Below are positions 32,429 through 40,902 of a stretch of DNA of 64,000 bases, piece by piece (position 1 is the stretch's first letter; every line of letters starts with the position of its first letter). The stretch lies in the NCBI GenBank assembly GCA_943788405.1, contig CALSQD010000002.1, positions 670,850 to 734,849 on the forward strand, read 5' to 3'. Source of the stretch: an uncultured Flavobacteriales bacterium (GTDB taxonomy: Bacteria; Bacteroidota; Bacteroidia; Flavobacteriales; BACL11). The position numbers and the translations under genes are program-made. The notes under the pieces are model-generated. The model saw only the letters and a program-made list of their open reading frames with translations, searched no databases and was not told where the DNA came from.

Positions 32429-33406
32429 ATGGGGATATTTAATTTCTTTAAAAAAGAAGATTCAGTTAAAAAACAAAAACTACAACACTTAGCAAATTTA
32501 TTTTACATAGCGCTTGCTGATGGTGATATGAGTGATTCAGAACAGAAAAAAATAAATGAGATAAGAGAAAAAGTAGGTATAACTGTATCTGAATATAATG
32601 ATTTAATTGAAAGTCTTTTAGATGGTTCATATTCTAAAAAAAATGATAAAATTATATCACCAAGTTCAGATGATGAGGCTTGGGATCAGTTTGTAGAACT
32701 TGCAGGTTTAGTTGTAGAAGACGGCAGAATTGATGACAAAGAAATTAAAGTGCTTAAAATGCTATCAACAACTATGGGATTTGATGAAAATAATGAAGTT
32801 ATAAAAGGACTTGAAGCAATTCAAGAAACATTTAATTCGACTGATGTAAATGAAAAAACAGAAGAAAGTTTTGGTATGGGTTGGTCAAATTATGAATTAA
32901 AGGCTGTGCATGTATTGGCACACGGTTTTGCATATAGCTACTATCCTTTTCAAGAAGATGGAACCGCTACTCCAGATACAAGAATGGGGGTAATTGCTGA
33001 ATTTATGCAGATTAGATTTCGTTTAGCAAATGATATTGGTTCAATTGAAAATAATAAAGAATGGCAATTACTAATGTATGAGATGATAGATGAGCCAATG
33101 GATAAAAAAGAAGCAATGAATACTTTAATTAATTTGAATATTGCTAAGAAGAAAGAGTTTCTATTTTTAATTTATATGCTTGTACCTTCAGTAATTACTG
33201 ATATAGGTAAAACAGTTATAGTAGATTATCAAGGAAAAACAATTAGAATAATTGATGGTGACGATGAATTTGAAAAAACTGTAAAATTATATATGGAACT
33301 ACGTAGCAAATATGAAAAAGCAATTCAAGAAAAAATTACATCGAATGATGAATATAAAGAGATATATGAAGAGTATTGTGCTTGTTTAGATAATTTAGGG
33401 TTATAA
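32429..33406 (+). CDS. TerB-like domain protein, C-terminus unknown
   Basis: A 325-residue protein. Residues about 15-130 look like a TerB/DjlA-type helical domain with metal-binding acid pairs: LANLFYIALADGDMSDSEQKKINEI and LAGLVVEDGRIDDKEIKVL. The rest (about 150-325: WSNYELKAVHVLAHGFAYSY, IAEFMQIRFRLANDIG, helical end) matches nothing I know. TerB domains occur in stress, tellurite and phage-response systems. Last gene of the operon. Confidence 0.68.
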   Translation: MGIFNFFKKEDSVKKQKLQHLANLFYIALADGDMSDSEQKKINEIREKVGITVSEYNDLIESLLDGSYSKKNDKIISPSSDDEAWDQFVELAGLVVEDGRIDDKEIKVLKMLSTTMGFDENNEVIKGLEAIQETFNSTDVNEKTEESFGMGWSNYELKAVHVLAHGFAYSYYPFQEDGTATPDTRMGVIAEFMQIRFRLANDIGSIENNKEWQLLMYEMIDEPMDKKEAMNTLINLNIAKKKEFLFLIYMLVPSVITDIGKTVIVDYQGKTIRIIDGDDEFEKTVKLYMELRSKYEKAIQEKITSNDEYKEIYEEYCACLDNLGL

Positions 33407-33806
33407 TATTTTTACATTAGTTAAATAATAAAATATATAAGTGTTTAATACCTATTAGGTAATACTCTAATCAGATAACTTAAGTTGTAACAGTGCATTT
33501 TTGTTATATAATCCTTTAGAAATTAGTAGTGATTTTAACTCAATATATTTATAATATAATTTTCTTGGTTTTTTAAAAATATATTGATGGATTCTATCGT
33601 TTTTTTTAATTGAGTTTTTTGAGTGTTTTTTAATCATTTTATTTTGAATTATTTGTAGTCATTTTTAAGCCATTTAAAACCTATTGTTTGTTCGTTTTTT
33701 AGTTATTTTTACTAGAGAGTCCGTATTTTTTCTTAATTATTAATTTGTTTAATTATTCAAAGAGTTTTTTGTTTATTGTCTGGCTCAATATACTCTAGTA
33801 ATACTA
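33407..33806. other. 400-bp AT-rich intergenic region
   Basis: No gene seen on either strand. It holds a small palindrome, TACCTATTAGGTA (33449-33461), and several T-rich runs. It lies between the convergent ends of the five-gene operon and the integrase. Confidence 0.5.
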
Positions 33807-35006
33807 TTATTTGTTAAATAATTTTTGACTTAAGATTTCCATATCTTCACTAATACTTTTTTCCTGGATTTTGGCATATATTTGTGTAGTTCTTATCTTA
33901 CTATGTCCCATTATTTTCGAAATAGATTCAATACGCATTCCATTATTAATAGCAATAGTTGTTCCAAAAGTATGTCGAGCCATATGAAAGGTAATTCGCT
34001 TCTTAACTCCTGCTAATTCCATAATCTCTTTTAAGAATTTATTTACTTTTTGATTTGTCATATATCTAAATATAGAATCTTCATTTTTGCCTCTATATTT
34101 TTCTAATATTTCTAAAGCTGGTGGTAATAATGGAATAATAAAAGGAACGCCTGTTTTCTTTCTCTTATTATGCAGATACAAAGTACCTTTACTATTAATA
34201 AAAATTTGATGCTCATCCAACTTCATTAAATCACCATAAGATAAACTTGTATAGACGCAAAACACAAACAGGTCTCTAACATAATTAAGTCTGTTATTCA
34301 ATTCTACATTTCTAACTAACTCAAATTCATGTTCATTTAAGTAAGTAATTTCTTTTTTCTCAAGTTTAAAGCTATAGCCATCAAAAGGGTCATTCTTTAA
34401 ATGTCCTTTTCGTCTTGCTTGAGTAAGAATCTTTTTCAACATCTGAAGCACTTTAACAGCCCCATTCCTATTGCACTCAGTATTTGTATATAAAAAGCTC
34501 TCAAACCTATATATAAAGGAAATATCTACTTTCCTGATACTATCTGTTTTATCATCAGAAGTAGTAAGAAAATATTTAATTACATGCTTATTAAGTGTTT
34601 TGTAGTTTTTAAGTGTTCCTGCTGCGAAATTCTTTGGAATCTGTCTTTCCATTTCATCATTATGATCTATAATAGCATCTAATAATGTATAAGACTGTTT
34701 TCCATTAAAAAGAATACTTTGCTTAAGTTGTTTTAAAGTAAAAGGCTCTTCTAATGCAAGTAATTTTTGATAATGCTGAAAAATTCTACTACTAAAATTC
34801 TCCATGTATAAATTAAACTCTCTAAGTTTCTTAGTCCTTGGATGTGCTCTTCTTCTATTTCTGTCCCAATCTTTTGATTTGATATAACGTTTTGTAAAGA
34901 TCTCAATTCGTTTCCCATTCATTGACATTCTACAATAAATTGGAAACTCATTGTTTGCGTCTTTCTTGTTCTTCTTCCCTAGAAAATTGATATTAAATGA
35001 ATTCAT
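33807..35006 (-). CDS. site-specific tyrosine recombinase (integrase)
   Basis: A 399-residue integrase: Arm-DNA-binding domain (about 1-85), SAM-like core-binding domain (about 105-205) and catalytic domain (about 215-399). Catalytic residues: H-x-x-R in FHMARHTFG, His in IMGHSKI, Tyr in TTQIYAKI. The first catalytic Arg is not at its usual place: the motif reads YTSLSYGDLMKL, with Ser where Arg is expected, as reported for CTnDOT integrase. It faces away from the tRNA-Pro gene 281 bases upstream, the normal arrangement for an element integrated in a tRNA 3' end. Confidence 0.92.
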   Translation of the reverse strand: MNSFNINFLGKKNKKDANNEFPIYCRMSMNGKRIEIFTKRYIKSKDWDRNRRRAHPRTKKLREFNLYMENFSSRIFQHYQKLLALEEPFTLKQLKQSILFNGKQSYTLLDAIIDHNDEMERQIPKNFAAGTLKNYKTLNKHVIKYFLTTSDDKTDSIRKVDISFIYRFESFLYTNTECNRNGAVKVLQMLKKILTQARRKGHLKNDPFDGYSFKLEKKEITYLNEHEFELVRNVELNNRLNYVRDLFVFCVYTSLSYGDLMKLDEHQIFINSKGTLYLHNKRKKTGVPFIIPLLPPALEILEKYRGKNEDSIFRYMTNQKVNKFLKEIMELAGVKKRITFHMARHTFGTTIAINNGMRIESISKIMGHSKIRTTQIYAKIQEKSISEDMEILSQKLFNK

Positions 35007-35008
35007 AA

Positions 35009-35026
35009 GTGACCAAATGGGTGACC
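35009..35026 (+). repeat. 12-bp-period direct repeat upstream of integrase (arm-site candidate)
   Basis: GTGACC occurs twice, 12 bases apart, directly before the integrase start. The spacing equals that of the TTGCACC pairs in the type B repeats and the TTG pairs at 18651, suggesting integrase arm-binding sites of related elements. Confidence 0.45.
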
Positions 35027-35235
35027 TTAATTTTGTTAATTTTTATACTTACAAAACTAGGGTAATCACTTATTATACTGAACATCAATCATATACATTG
35101 TTTGTATATAATTTCTATAAATAAACTACAAATATTATATCTATATTATACACATATTAAGATGTCTAATTGAAATTATTTTTTATAAAAAATCCAATAT
35201 CAATAGACCAACCCTAAGAGACTGATATTCAATAA

Positions 35236-35261
35236 ACAAAAAGAACCGCTAGTGCGGTTCT
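35236..35261 (-). terminator. terminator of tRNA-Pro
   Basis: AGAACCGC and GCGGTTCT pair around a four-base loop; the minus strand continues with TTTTTG. It lies 27 bases past the 3' end of tRNA-Pro. Confidence 0.7.
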
Positions 35262-35287
35262 ACATTAAAAATGGGTGAAAAAATATG

Positions 35288-35362
35288 TCGGGGTAGCAGG
35301 ATTCGAACCTGCGACCTCCTGCTCCCAAAGCAGGCGCGATAACCGGGCTACGCTATACCCCG
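35288..35362 (-). tRNA. tRNA-Pro (UGG)
   Basis: A 75-base cloverleaf: acceptor CGGGGTA/TACCCCG, anticodon arm CCTGC-TTTGGGA-GCAGG with anticodon TGG, T-arm GCAGG-TTCGAAT-CCTGC, discriminator A, no encoded CCA. Its 3' end is the sequence copied in the type B repeats, making it the likely attachment site of the region. Confidence 0.97.
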
Positions 35363-35429
35363 AAAAAATTGGACTGCAAAAGTAAACTTTTTTTACAACC
35401 ACAAATAAAAAGACAAACTTTTTATTTTG

Positions 35430-35516
35430 CGGAGAGGAAGGGATTCGAACCCCCGGTACGCGCAAGCGCACAACTCCTTAGCAGGGAGCCCCGATCGGCC
35501 ACTCTGGCACCTCTCC
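35430..35516 (-). tRNA. tRNA-Ser (GCU)
   Basis: An 87-base class II tRNA with acceptor GGAGAGG/CCTCTCC, anticodon loop CTGCTAA (anticodon GCT), a long variable arm and T-arm GGGGG-TTCGAAT-CCCTT, discriminator G. Confidence 0.95.
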
Positions 35517-35656
35517 AATTTTATCTGAAAAACTTAAATGAACGATTATTTTTCGGATTGCAAATGTATACTAATCTATATTTCTAGCAAATATTATTCC
35601 CTAATTATTTAAGGAATATTTTAAGCACTATTTCTCCTATTATTTTTATCAAATGT

Positions 35657-35664
35657 TATATTTG
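35657..35664 (+). promoter_or_regulatory. predicted -7 box (TATATTTG) of the peptide ABC operon
   Basis: Full TAnnTTTG match, 20 bases before the substrate-binding protein start. Confidence 0.45.
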
Positions 35665-35684
35665 CAGACTTATTAAATAAGACT

Positions 35685-37451
35685 ATGATAAAAAAACTAC
35701 TTACCACCCTCTTTATATCAGTAATACTTATCTCTTGTGTAGAAAAAAGAGACCTCTCCAAAAACACAGTAATTGCACACATTACAGCTCAACCTGACGG
35801 ATTACATCCTTTTAATGATAACTCTATGCAAAGGAGTTATATTTTTAATTACACACAAAAAACACTAATTAAATTAGATATCGAGAGCCTAGAATATATC
35901 CCTTACTTAGTAAAGGAAATACCAAAACCATCAACAGATAACTTATCTTTTGACTATGAGATTAAAGAAGGAATAAAATGGGATGATGGAACAGCATTTA
36001 CTGCTGAGGATGTAGCCTTTTCAGTAAAACTAATGCTTTGCCCACTAACTAATAATGCTCAGATGAAAAGCAATTACACTACAGTTATCAAAAGCATAGA
36101 ACTTGACCCAGATAACCCTTTAAAGTTTACAATGCATGCTTTGAATGTTAATTGGAGTAATTTACATATTTTCTCTGAACTTTACATGGTACAAAAAAGT
36201 TTATGGGACAATAAAGGAGTTTTGGATAATGTAACTTTTAATGATTTATCATTAGAAAATTTTAAAGAAACTGAGGCATTACAAGAATGGTTTAACGCTT
36301 ACAATAATGCTGATAATGGATATCAACCTGAAAAATTAGTTGGACTTGGAGCTTATCAAGTTACTGAATGGGAAGCAAGTCAATACATAACAATTGAAAA
36401 GAAAAAAAATTGGTGGGGAGCGAAAGACACTTTAGTATATAATAAAGCTTATCCTGATAAGATAATTTTCAAAATTATAAAAGAAGATGCATCATCTTAT
36501 TTAGCGCTTAAAAACCAAGAAATTGATGTGACAACTAGGATAGGAACTGTAAAACTAAAGAAACTTCAAGAAAGAGAATATTTCAATAATAATTATGATT
36601 CTGACTTCTTAAACCAATATTCTTATAGTTATATGGGGTTGAATATGAAACCTGATGGAATAAAAAGAAAACCTTATTTTATTGATAAAAAAGTAAGACG
36701 AGCTATGGCTTACCTTGTTCCTGTTGAAGAAATTATTGAAGTAATGGTACACGGGAAAGCAAGTAGACAGGCTTCAAATATTTCTCCACTTAAAAGTACA
36801 TATAACGATACTTTAAAATTAATCCCTTTGGATGTAGAAAAGGCTAAAGAACTACTTGCTGAAGCAGGATGGGTAGATACAGATGGCGACAATATCCGTG
36901 ATAAAATGATTAATGGCGTGAAAACTCCTTTCACTTTTGAATTAAGCTATATGAGTTCGGCTACAACAAAGGAAATTGTACTGATGATTAAAGAAAGTAT
37001 GTACAAGGCTGGAATTGTTGCGAAACCAACCCCTATGGACTTTACGCTTTTCTACAAAAATGCTATGGACCATAATTTTGATGGTATGATGGGTGGCTGG
37101 GGAAGTAGCGCTTCTTATTCTAATCCTATGCAACTATGGCATACTTCTTCTTGGGTAAACAAAGGGTCTAATTTCTGTGGATTTGGTGATGCTGAAAGTG
37201 ACGCTCTAATTGAAGAAGCTAATCTAACATTGGACCCTGAGGTGCATAAAAACGCATTATTAAAACTACAAGCCAAAATATATGATGAGCAACCTTATGT
37301 ATTTACCTATAGTTCTATGCGAAAATTTGCAATTCACAAAAGATTTAACAACAGAGCAATGTTCTATGAACGCCCAGGAGTTATGATTCAAAACTTAGAA
37401 TTAAAAGCTGCTTTTGCTACAGAAAATTCAGTTCCAACTGACGGACAATAA
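35685..37451 (+). CDS. peptide/nickel-type ABC transporter substrate-binding lipoprotein
   Basis: A 588-residue SBP_bac_5 (OppA/DppA-like) protein with a lipoprotein signal (ILISC, Cys18). Family blocks: AQPDGLHPFNDNS near the N-terminus, YEIKEGIKWDDGTAFTAEDVAFSVK, VGLGAYQVTEWEASQYITIEKK, KAKELLAEAGWVDTDGDNI. It binds oligopeptides or similar solutes and delivers them to the two permeases encoded directly downstream (15-base gap). No ATPase gene is in this cluster, so it is supplied from elsewhere. Confidence 0.9.
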   Translation: MIKKLLTTLFISVILISCVEKRDLSKNTVIAHITAQPDGLHPFNDNSMQRSYIFNYTQKTLIKLDIESLEYIPYLVKEIPKPSTDNLSFDYEIKEGIKWDDGTAFTAEDVAFSVKLMLCPLTNNAQMKSNYTTVIKSIELDPDNPLKFTMHALNVNWSNLHIFSELYMVQKSLWDNKGVLDNVTFNDLSLENFKETEALQEWFNAYNNADNGYQPEKLVGLGAYQVTEWEASQYITIEKKKNWWGAKDTLVYNKAYPDKIIFKIIKEDASSYLALKNQEIDVTTRIGTVKLKKLQEREYFNNNYDSDFLNQYSYSYMGLNMKPDGIKRKPYFIDKKVRRAMAYLVPVEEIIEVMVHGKASRQASNISPLKSTYNDTLKLIPLDVEKAKELLAEAGWVDTDGDNIRDKMINGVKTPFTFELSYMSSATTKEIVLMIKESMYKAGIVAKPTPMDFTLFYKNAMDHNFDGMMGGWGSSASYSNPMQLWHTSSWVNKGSNFCGFGDAESDALIEEANLTLDPEVHKNALLKLQAKIYDEQPYVFTYSSMRKFAIHKRFNNRAMFYERPGVMIQNLELKAAFATENSVPTDGQ

Positions 37452-37466
37452 AAACCAATTGATAAT

Positions 37467-38945
37467 ATGTTTAGATACGCACTAAAAAGAATTTTAACCT
37501 TTATACCTATGCTGATAGCAATTTCGCTATTATCATTTGTGATTAGTATTAATGCACCTGGAGATCCTGTTGAACGATTATCCAAAGCAGCAGGAAATGA
37601 AGGTTCTGCCGAACAGCAATCGGGTGCATCAAAAAAAATAAAGCAAGAACTAAGAAAAAAATTAGGACTGGATTTGCCTATCTTTTACTTAAGCATTACT
37701 GATTTAGCTTCTTCTGATACTCTTTATAAAGTACAAGACAAATACCACAAGGAAAACCTTGAGGCTTTAACGCATCAAAGTGGAAATTGGGAGGCTGTTT
37801 CAAATTATTATCACAGTTTAGTATCCTTGCAAAAAGCACATCAAAAGGTAGATGCTAAAGCAATTGTTGCAAAGGATAGTACACTATCATTAAACTTAGT
37901 TAATGAAATAAATAATCAGTTTGGATTTGAAATTGGTAGTTTACTAGAAACTTCTGATAAAGAAATAGTAGCATTGAAGTTTGAAAAAATGAATAGCTTA
38001 CTAACAGGAAATGCTTTCTTAAATAAATTAGAAGTCCCTCTAACTAATGTAACAAATGCTAGAGATAATATCTTCTCAAATGCCACAAAATGGAAAACTT
38101 ATATTCCAGCAATTAGTTGGTATGGTGGTAAAAACCAATATCACTTGTGGCTAGTAGGTAATGGTAAGGAAAGGAAAGGATTATTAAGAGGTGATTTTGG
38201 AATTTCATATATTGACAGCCAACCTATACAATCTAAAATTTGGCAGAAAGTTGGAATTTCATTTTCTCTGTCGTTAATTTCTATTTTCTTAGCTTATTTA
38301 ATTAGTATCCCTATCGGAATTTACTCTGCTTACAAAAAGGACTCTGTAGCTGACAAAGGAATGTCATTAGTACTTTTTGTACTATATTCTATGCCATCCT
38401 TTTTTGTAGCCACTTTATTATTATTACAATTTGCAAATCCTGACAATTTAAGTTGGTTCCCTGTTTCTGGAATACAAGACCCTACAATTTTTGATCCTAA
38501 CTGGAGTTTATGGATGAAACTAAAACATAGAATGCCATTCTTAGTTTTACCTATCATTACTTATACTTATGGTTCATTTGCTTTTTTAAGCAGAATTATG
38601 CGTGTAGGTATGATTGATATTGTTTCGCAAGATTACATCCGTACAGCTCGTGCTAAAGGTCTAGGAGAAGGAAAAGTAATACTTAAACATGCACTTAGAA
38701 ATTCATTATTACCTGTAATTACTGTTTTTGCTTCTATCTTCCCTATGGCTATTGGTGGTAGTATTATTATTGAGGTAATTTTCTCTATTCCAGGAATGGG
38801 AGTTGAAGTATATAATGCAATACTGAATTATGATTACCCAATGATTATTACAGTATTTACTTTATCAGGATTTTTAACAATGGTTGGTTATTTGGTTGCT
38901 GATTTACTTTATGCAGTAGTTGATCCAAGAATTTCATACAAATAG
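37467..38945 (+). CDS. ABC transporter permease, OppB/DppB family, enlarged
   Basis: A 492-residue permease, well above the usual ~310. TM1 (about 9-29) begins as in OppB, but about 200 extra residues follow before the remaining helices; the insert is mostly hydrophilic and helical and should be periplasmic. From about 250 the family is clear: GDFGISYIDSQPI, SFSLSLISIFLAYLISIPIG, and the EAA loop YIRTARAKGLGEGKVILKHALRNSLLP that contacts the ATPase. The insert is in frame with normal codon use. Confidence 0.88.
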   Translation: MFRYALKRILTFIPMLIAISLLSFVISINAPGDPVERLSKAAGNEGSAEQQSGASKKIKQELRKKLGLDLPIFYLSITDLASSDTLYKVQDKYHKENLEALTHQSGNWEAVSNYYHSLVSLQKAHQKVDAKAIVAKDSTLSLNLVNEINNQFGFEIGSLLETSDKEIVALKFEKMNSLLTGNAFLNKLEVPLTNVTNARDNIFSNATKWKTYIPAISWYGGKNQYHLWLVGNGKERKGLLRGDFGISYIDSQPIQSKIWQKVGISFSLSLISIFLAYLISIPIGIYSAYKKDSVADKGMSLVLFVLYSMPSFFVATLLLLQFANPDNLSWFPVSGIQDPTIFDPNWSLWMKLKHRMPFLVLPIITYTYGSFAFLSRIMRVGMIDIVSQDYIRTARAKGLGEGKVILKHALRNSLLPVITVFASIFPMAIGGSIIIEVIFSIPGMGVEVYNAILNYDYPMIITVFTLSGFLTMVGYLVADLLYAVVDPRISYK

Positions 38946-38949
38946 AATT

Positions 38950-40275
38950 ATGCAAAATACAAACGAAAATTTTTCATTTAAAAAATATGCTTGGGCTCAG
39001 TTCAAGAAAAACAAAATTGCATTAGTAAGTTTATACCTATTATTGGTTTTAGTAATTATTGCAGTATTTGCACCTTATATAGCTAATGATAGGCCACTTT
39101 ATGCTGAGTATGAAGGCAACACCCTTTACCCTGCTTTTGCTAGTGAAACAAGAACTGATTCTATTTACAATGCTGAAGGTGCATTTGTACAAGTATTACA
39201 ATACGATATTACGGATTGGAGACAATTAGAATTAACTTCAGTAGTATGGGCTCCTATTCCTTATTCTCCAGGAAGTATGGACAGGTACAATAGAGATTAT
39301 GCAGCACCAAGTGGTGAGCAAAGGTTTAAAAATTCTGATGGAGAAATTATTAATATTCCTTCAAAGTTCAGACATAAACTAGGTACTGATGGAATTGGGC
39401 GTGATTTAGCATCAGGATTAATTCATGGAACAAGAATCTCATTAATGGTAGGACTAGTTTCTATGGGAATAGCCTCACTTATTGGTATTATTTTAGGAGC
39501 TTTAGCTGGCTTTTTTGGAGATACAAAACTAAAGATGCCAAGAATAAAATATTGGCTTACTTTATTTGGAGTGTTTATGGGATTCTTTTATGGTTTCGGA
39601 CAAAGAAAATATGTTTTATCTCAAGCTTTTTCTGAAAGTATTGGAGATGGAATGATGGCTATGCTTGTTAGTATTGGAGTAGTAATAGGAATTACAATCC
39701 TATTCAGAATACTAAGTAAACCATTACAATTTGGAAAATTGAAAGAAGAGGTAAATGTACCTATTGATACTTTTGTATCTAGAGGGATTGAATTATTAAA
39801 TTCTATTCCAAGATTATTATTAATTATTACCATTACAGCTGTAGTGGAAAGAAGTATTTGGATAGTAATGATAATTATTGGAGTTACAGGTTGGACTCGT
39901 ATTGCTCGTTTTACAAGGGCAGAGTTTTTAAGAATAAGATCATTAGAATTTGTACAAGCTGCTGAATCCTTAGGATTCTCTTCTGCAAGGACGATATTCA
40001 AACATGCTTTACCTAATGCTTTAGCGCCTGTATTTGTAAGTATTGCCTTTGGTATTGCTTCTGCTATTTTAATTGAAAGTGGCCTATCCTTTTTAGGAAT
40101 TGGTGTACCAGATGATATTGTAACTTGGGGATCACTATTAAACCTTGGTAGACAAAACCTAGAAGCTTGGTGGCTGATTATCTACCCTGGTATGGCAATA
40201 TTTATTACCATTACAATTTATAATATGATTGCTGAGGCATCTCGTGATGCTTTAGATCCTAGATTAAAAAGCTAA
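38950..40275 (+). CDS. ABC transporter permease, OppC/DppC family
   Basis: A 441-residue permease starting at the ATG 4 bases after the preceding stop. TM1 about 24-44; an extended periplasmic segment (about 45-150) contains HKLGTDGIGRDLASGLIHGTR, the OppC hallmark; the EAA loop reads FVQAAESLGFSSARTIFKHALPNALAP. A ~60-residue extra segment with one more hydrophobic stretch lies between TM2 and TM3 (about 190-260). Forms the heterodimeric channel with the OppB-like protein. Confidence 0.88.
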   Translation: MQNTNENFSFKKYAWAQFKKNKIALVSLYLLLVLVIIAVFAPYIANDRPLYAEYEGNTLYPAFASETRTDSIYNAEGAFVQVLQYDITDWRQLELTSVVWAPIPYSPGSMDRYNRDYAAPSGEQRFKNSDGEIINIPSKFRHKLGTDGIGRDLASGLIHGTRISLMVGLVSMGIASLIGIILGALAGFFGDTKLKMPRIKYWLTLFGVFMGFFYGFGQRKYVLSQAFSESIGDGMMAMLVSIGVVIGITILFRILSKPLQFGKLKEEVNVPIDTFVSRGIELLNSIPRLLLIITITAVVERSIWIVMIIIGVTGWTRIARFTRAEFLRIRSLEFVQAAESLGFSSARTIFKHALPNALAPVFVSIAFGIASAILIESGLSFLGIGVPDDIVTWGSLLNLGRQNLEAWWLIIYPGMAIFITITIYNMIAEASRDALDPRLKS

Positions 40276-40292
40276 TATTTGTTAATAACTAT

Positions 40293-40328
40293 AAAAAAAG
40301 CCCTACCAATTTTGGTGGGGCTTTTTTA
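40293..40328 (+). terminator. intrinsic terminator after the peptide ABC operon
   Basis: AAAAAAGCCCTACC and GGTGGGGCTTTTTT pair around AATTTT, then T run. Confidence 0.85.
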
Positions 40329-40340
40329 TGCTTATTATGC

Positions 40341-40832
40341 TTAATTATTTTCTGCTATTGCATTATTAAACACATTATCAAATGCTTGATTCACAGCAAT
40401 AATTTGAGATGGAAACAAAACAAAAGACAATTCTCTATTACATGATTTTTGGAAGTAATGAGTACTATGTTCATTGGAACATGAGGAATTAAAGAAAATA
40501 ATCTTAACTCTATCTTTTTTTACTTTAACACTAAAATTTTTAAAAATAATACTATTCTTTTCATCAAAACTAACTTGAGATAAAGCTTCATTAAATTGCC
40601 TCATTTTATTACCACTTAATTGTACCTCCCATTTGCATTTAGTATACTCAGATGAAGATTCATTTTTAGCTTTAATAACAAAATTATTTTGTGATTTTGT
40701 TGATTGCTTTGAAAAAATAATTGTTTTAGAGTTTTTTTCTACAGACTTAATTCTCATTATTTCTTTAAGAATACTTTTTCCAAAAGTAAAAACGCTTAAA
40801 GTCATAGTTAGGGCAAGGAAAATTGATTTCAT
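40341..40832 (-). CDS. uncharacterised exported protein
   Basis: A 163-residue protein with a likely signal peptide (MKSIFLALTMTLSVFTFG) but no clear cleavage motif. The body is Lys/Ser/Asn-rich with three Cys (CKWEVQLSG, SSCSNEHS, KSCNREL) and ends in a helix (QIIAVNQAFDNVFNNAI). No family recognised. Convergent with the ABC operon and upstream neighbour of the HD-domain gene on the same strand, 70 bases apart. Confidence 0.65.
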   Translation of the reverse strand: MKSIFLALTMTLSVFTFGKSILKEIMRIKSVEKNSKTIIFSKQSTKSQNNFVIKAKNESSSEYTKCKWEVQLSGNKMRQFNEALSQVSFDEKNSIIFKNFSVKVKKDRVKIIFFNSSCSNEHSTHYFQKSCNRELSFVLFPSQIIAVNQAFDNVFNNAIAENN

Positions 40833-40902
40833 AGTACTTAGGTTTAGTTATAATTTTCTAAACGCTACTTAGCCATAAAAGTTACAAAATCCAAGCAAAT
40901 GC

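Larger units (their letters stand above)
18500..35362. mobile_element. composite accessory region at a tRNA integration hotspot
   Basis: The stretch between a broken tRNA-Met half and the intact tRNA-Pro contains one intact tyrosine integrase, an integrase 5' remnant, a truncated IS transposase, seven type A repeats, four full plus several partial type B repeats that carry tRNA-Pro 3'-end sequence, and unrelated small cargo operons. No core housekeeping gene lies inside. I read it as the product of several successive site-specific integrations followed by decay, not as one intact ICE: no relaxase, T4SS or phage structural gene is present. Confidence 0.65.

Noticed and set aside
18500-35362. 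A single intact conjugative element or prophage
   Set aside because: No relaxase, conjugation, replication or phage structural genes are present; only an integrase and small cargo units.
35265-35587. Small open frames over the tRNA genes
   Set aside because: They overlap intact tRNA-Pro and tRNA-Ser cloverleaves.
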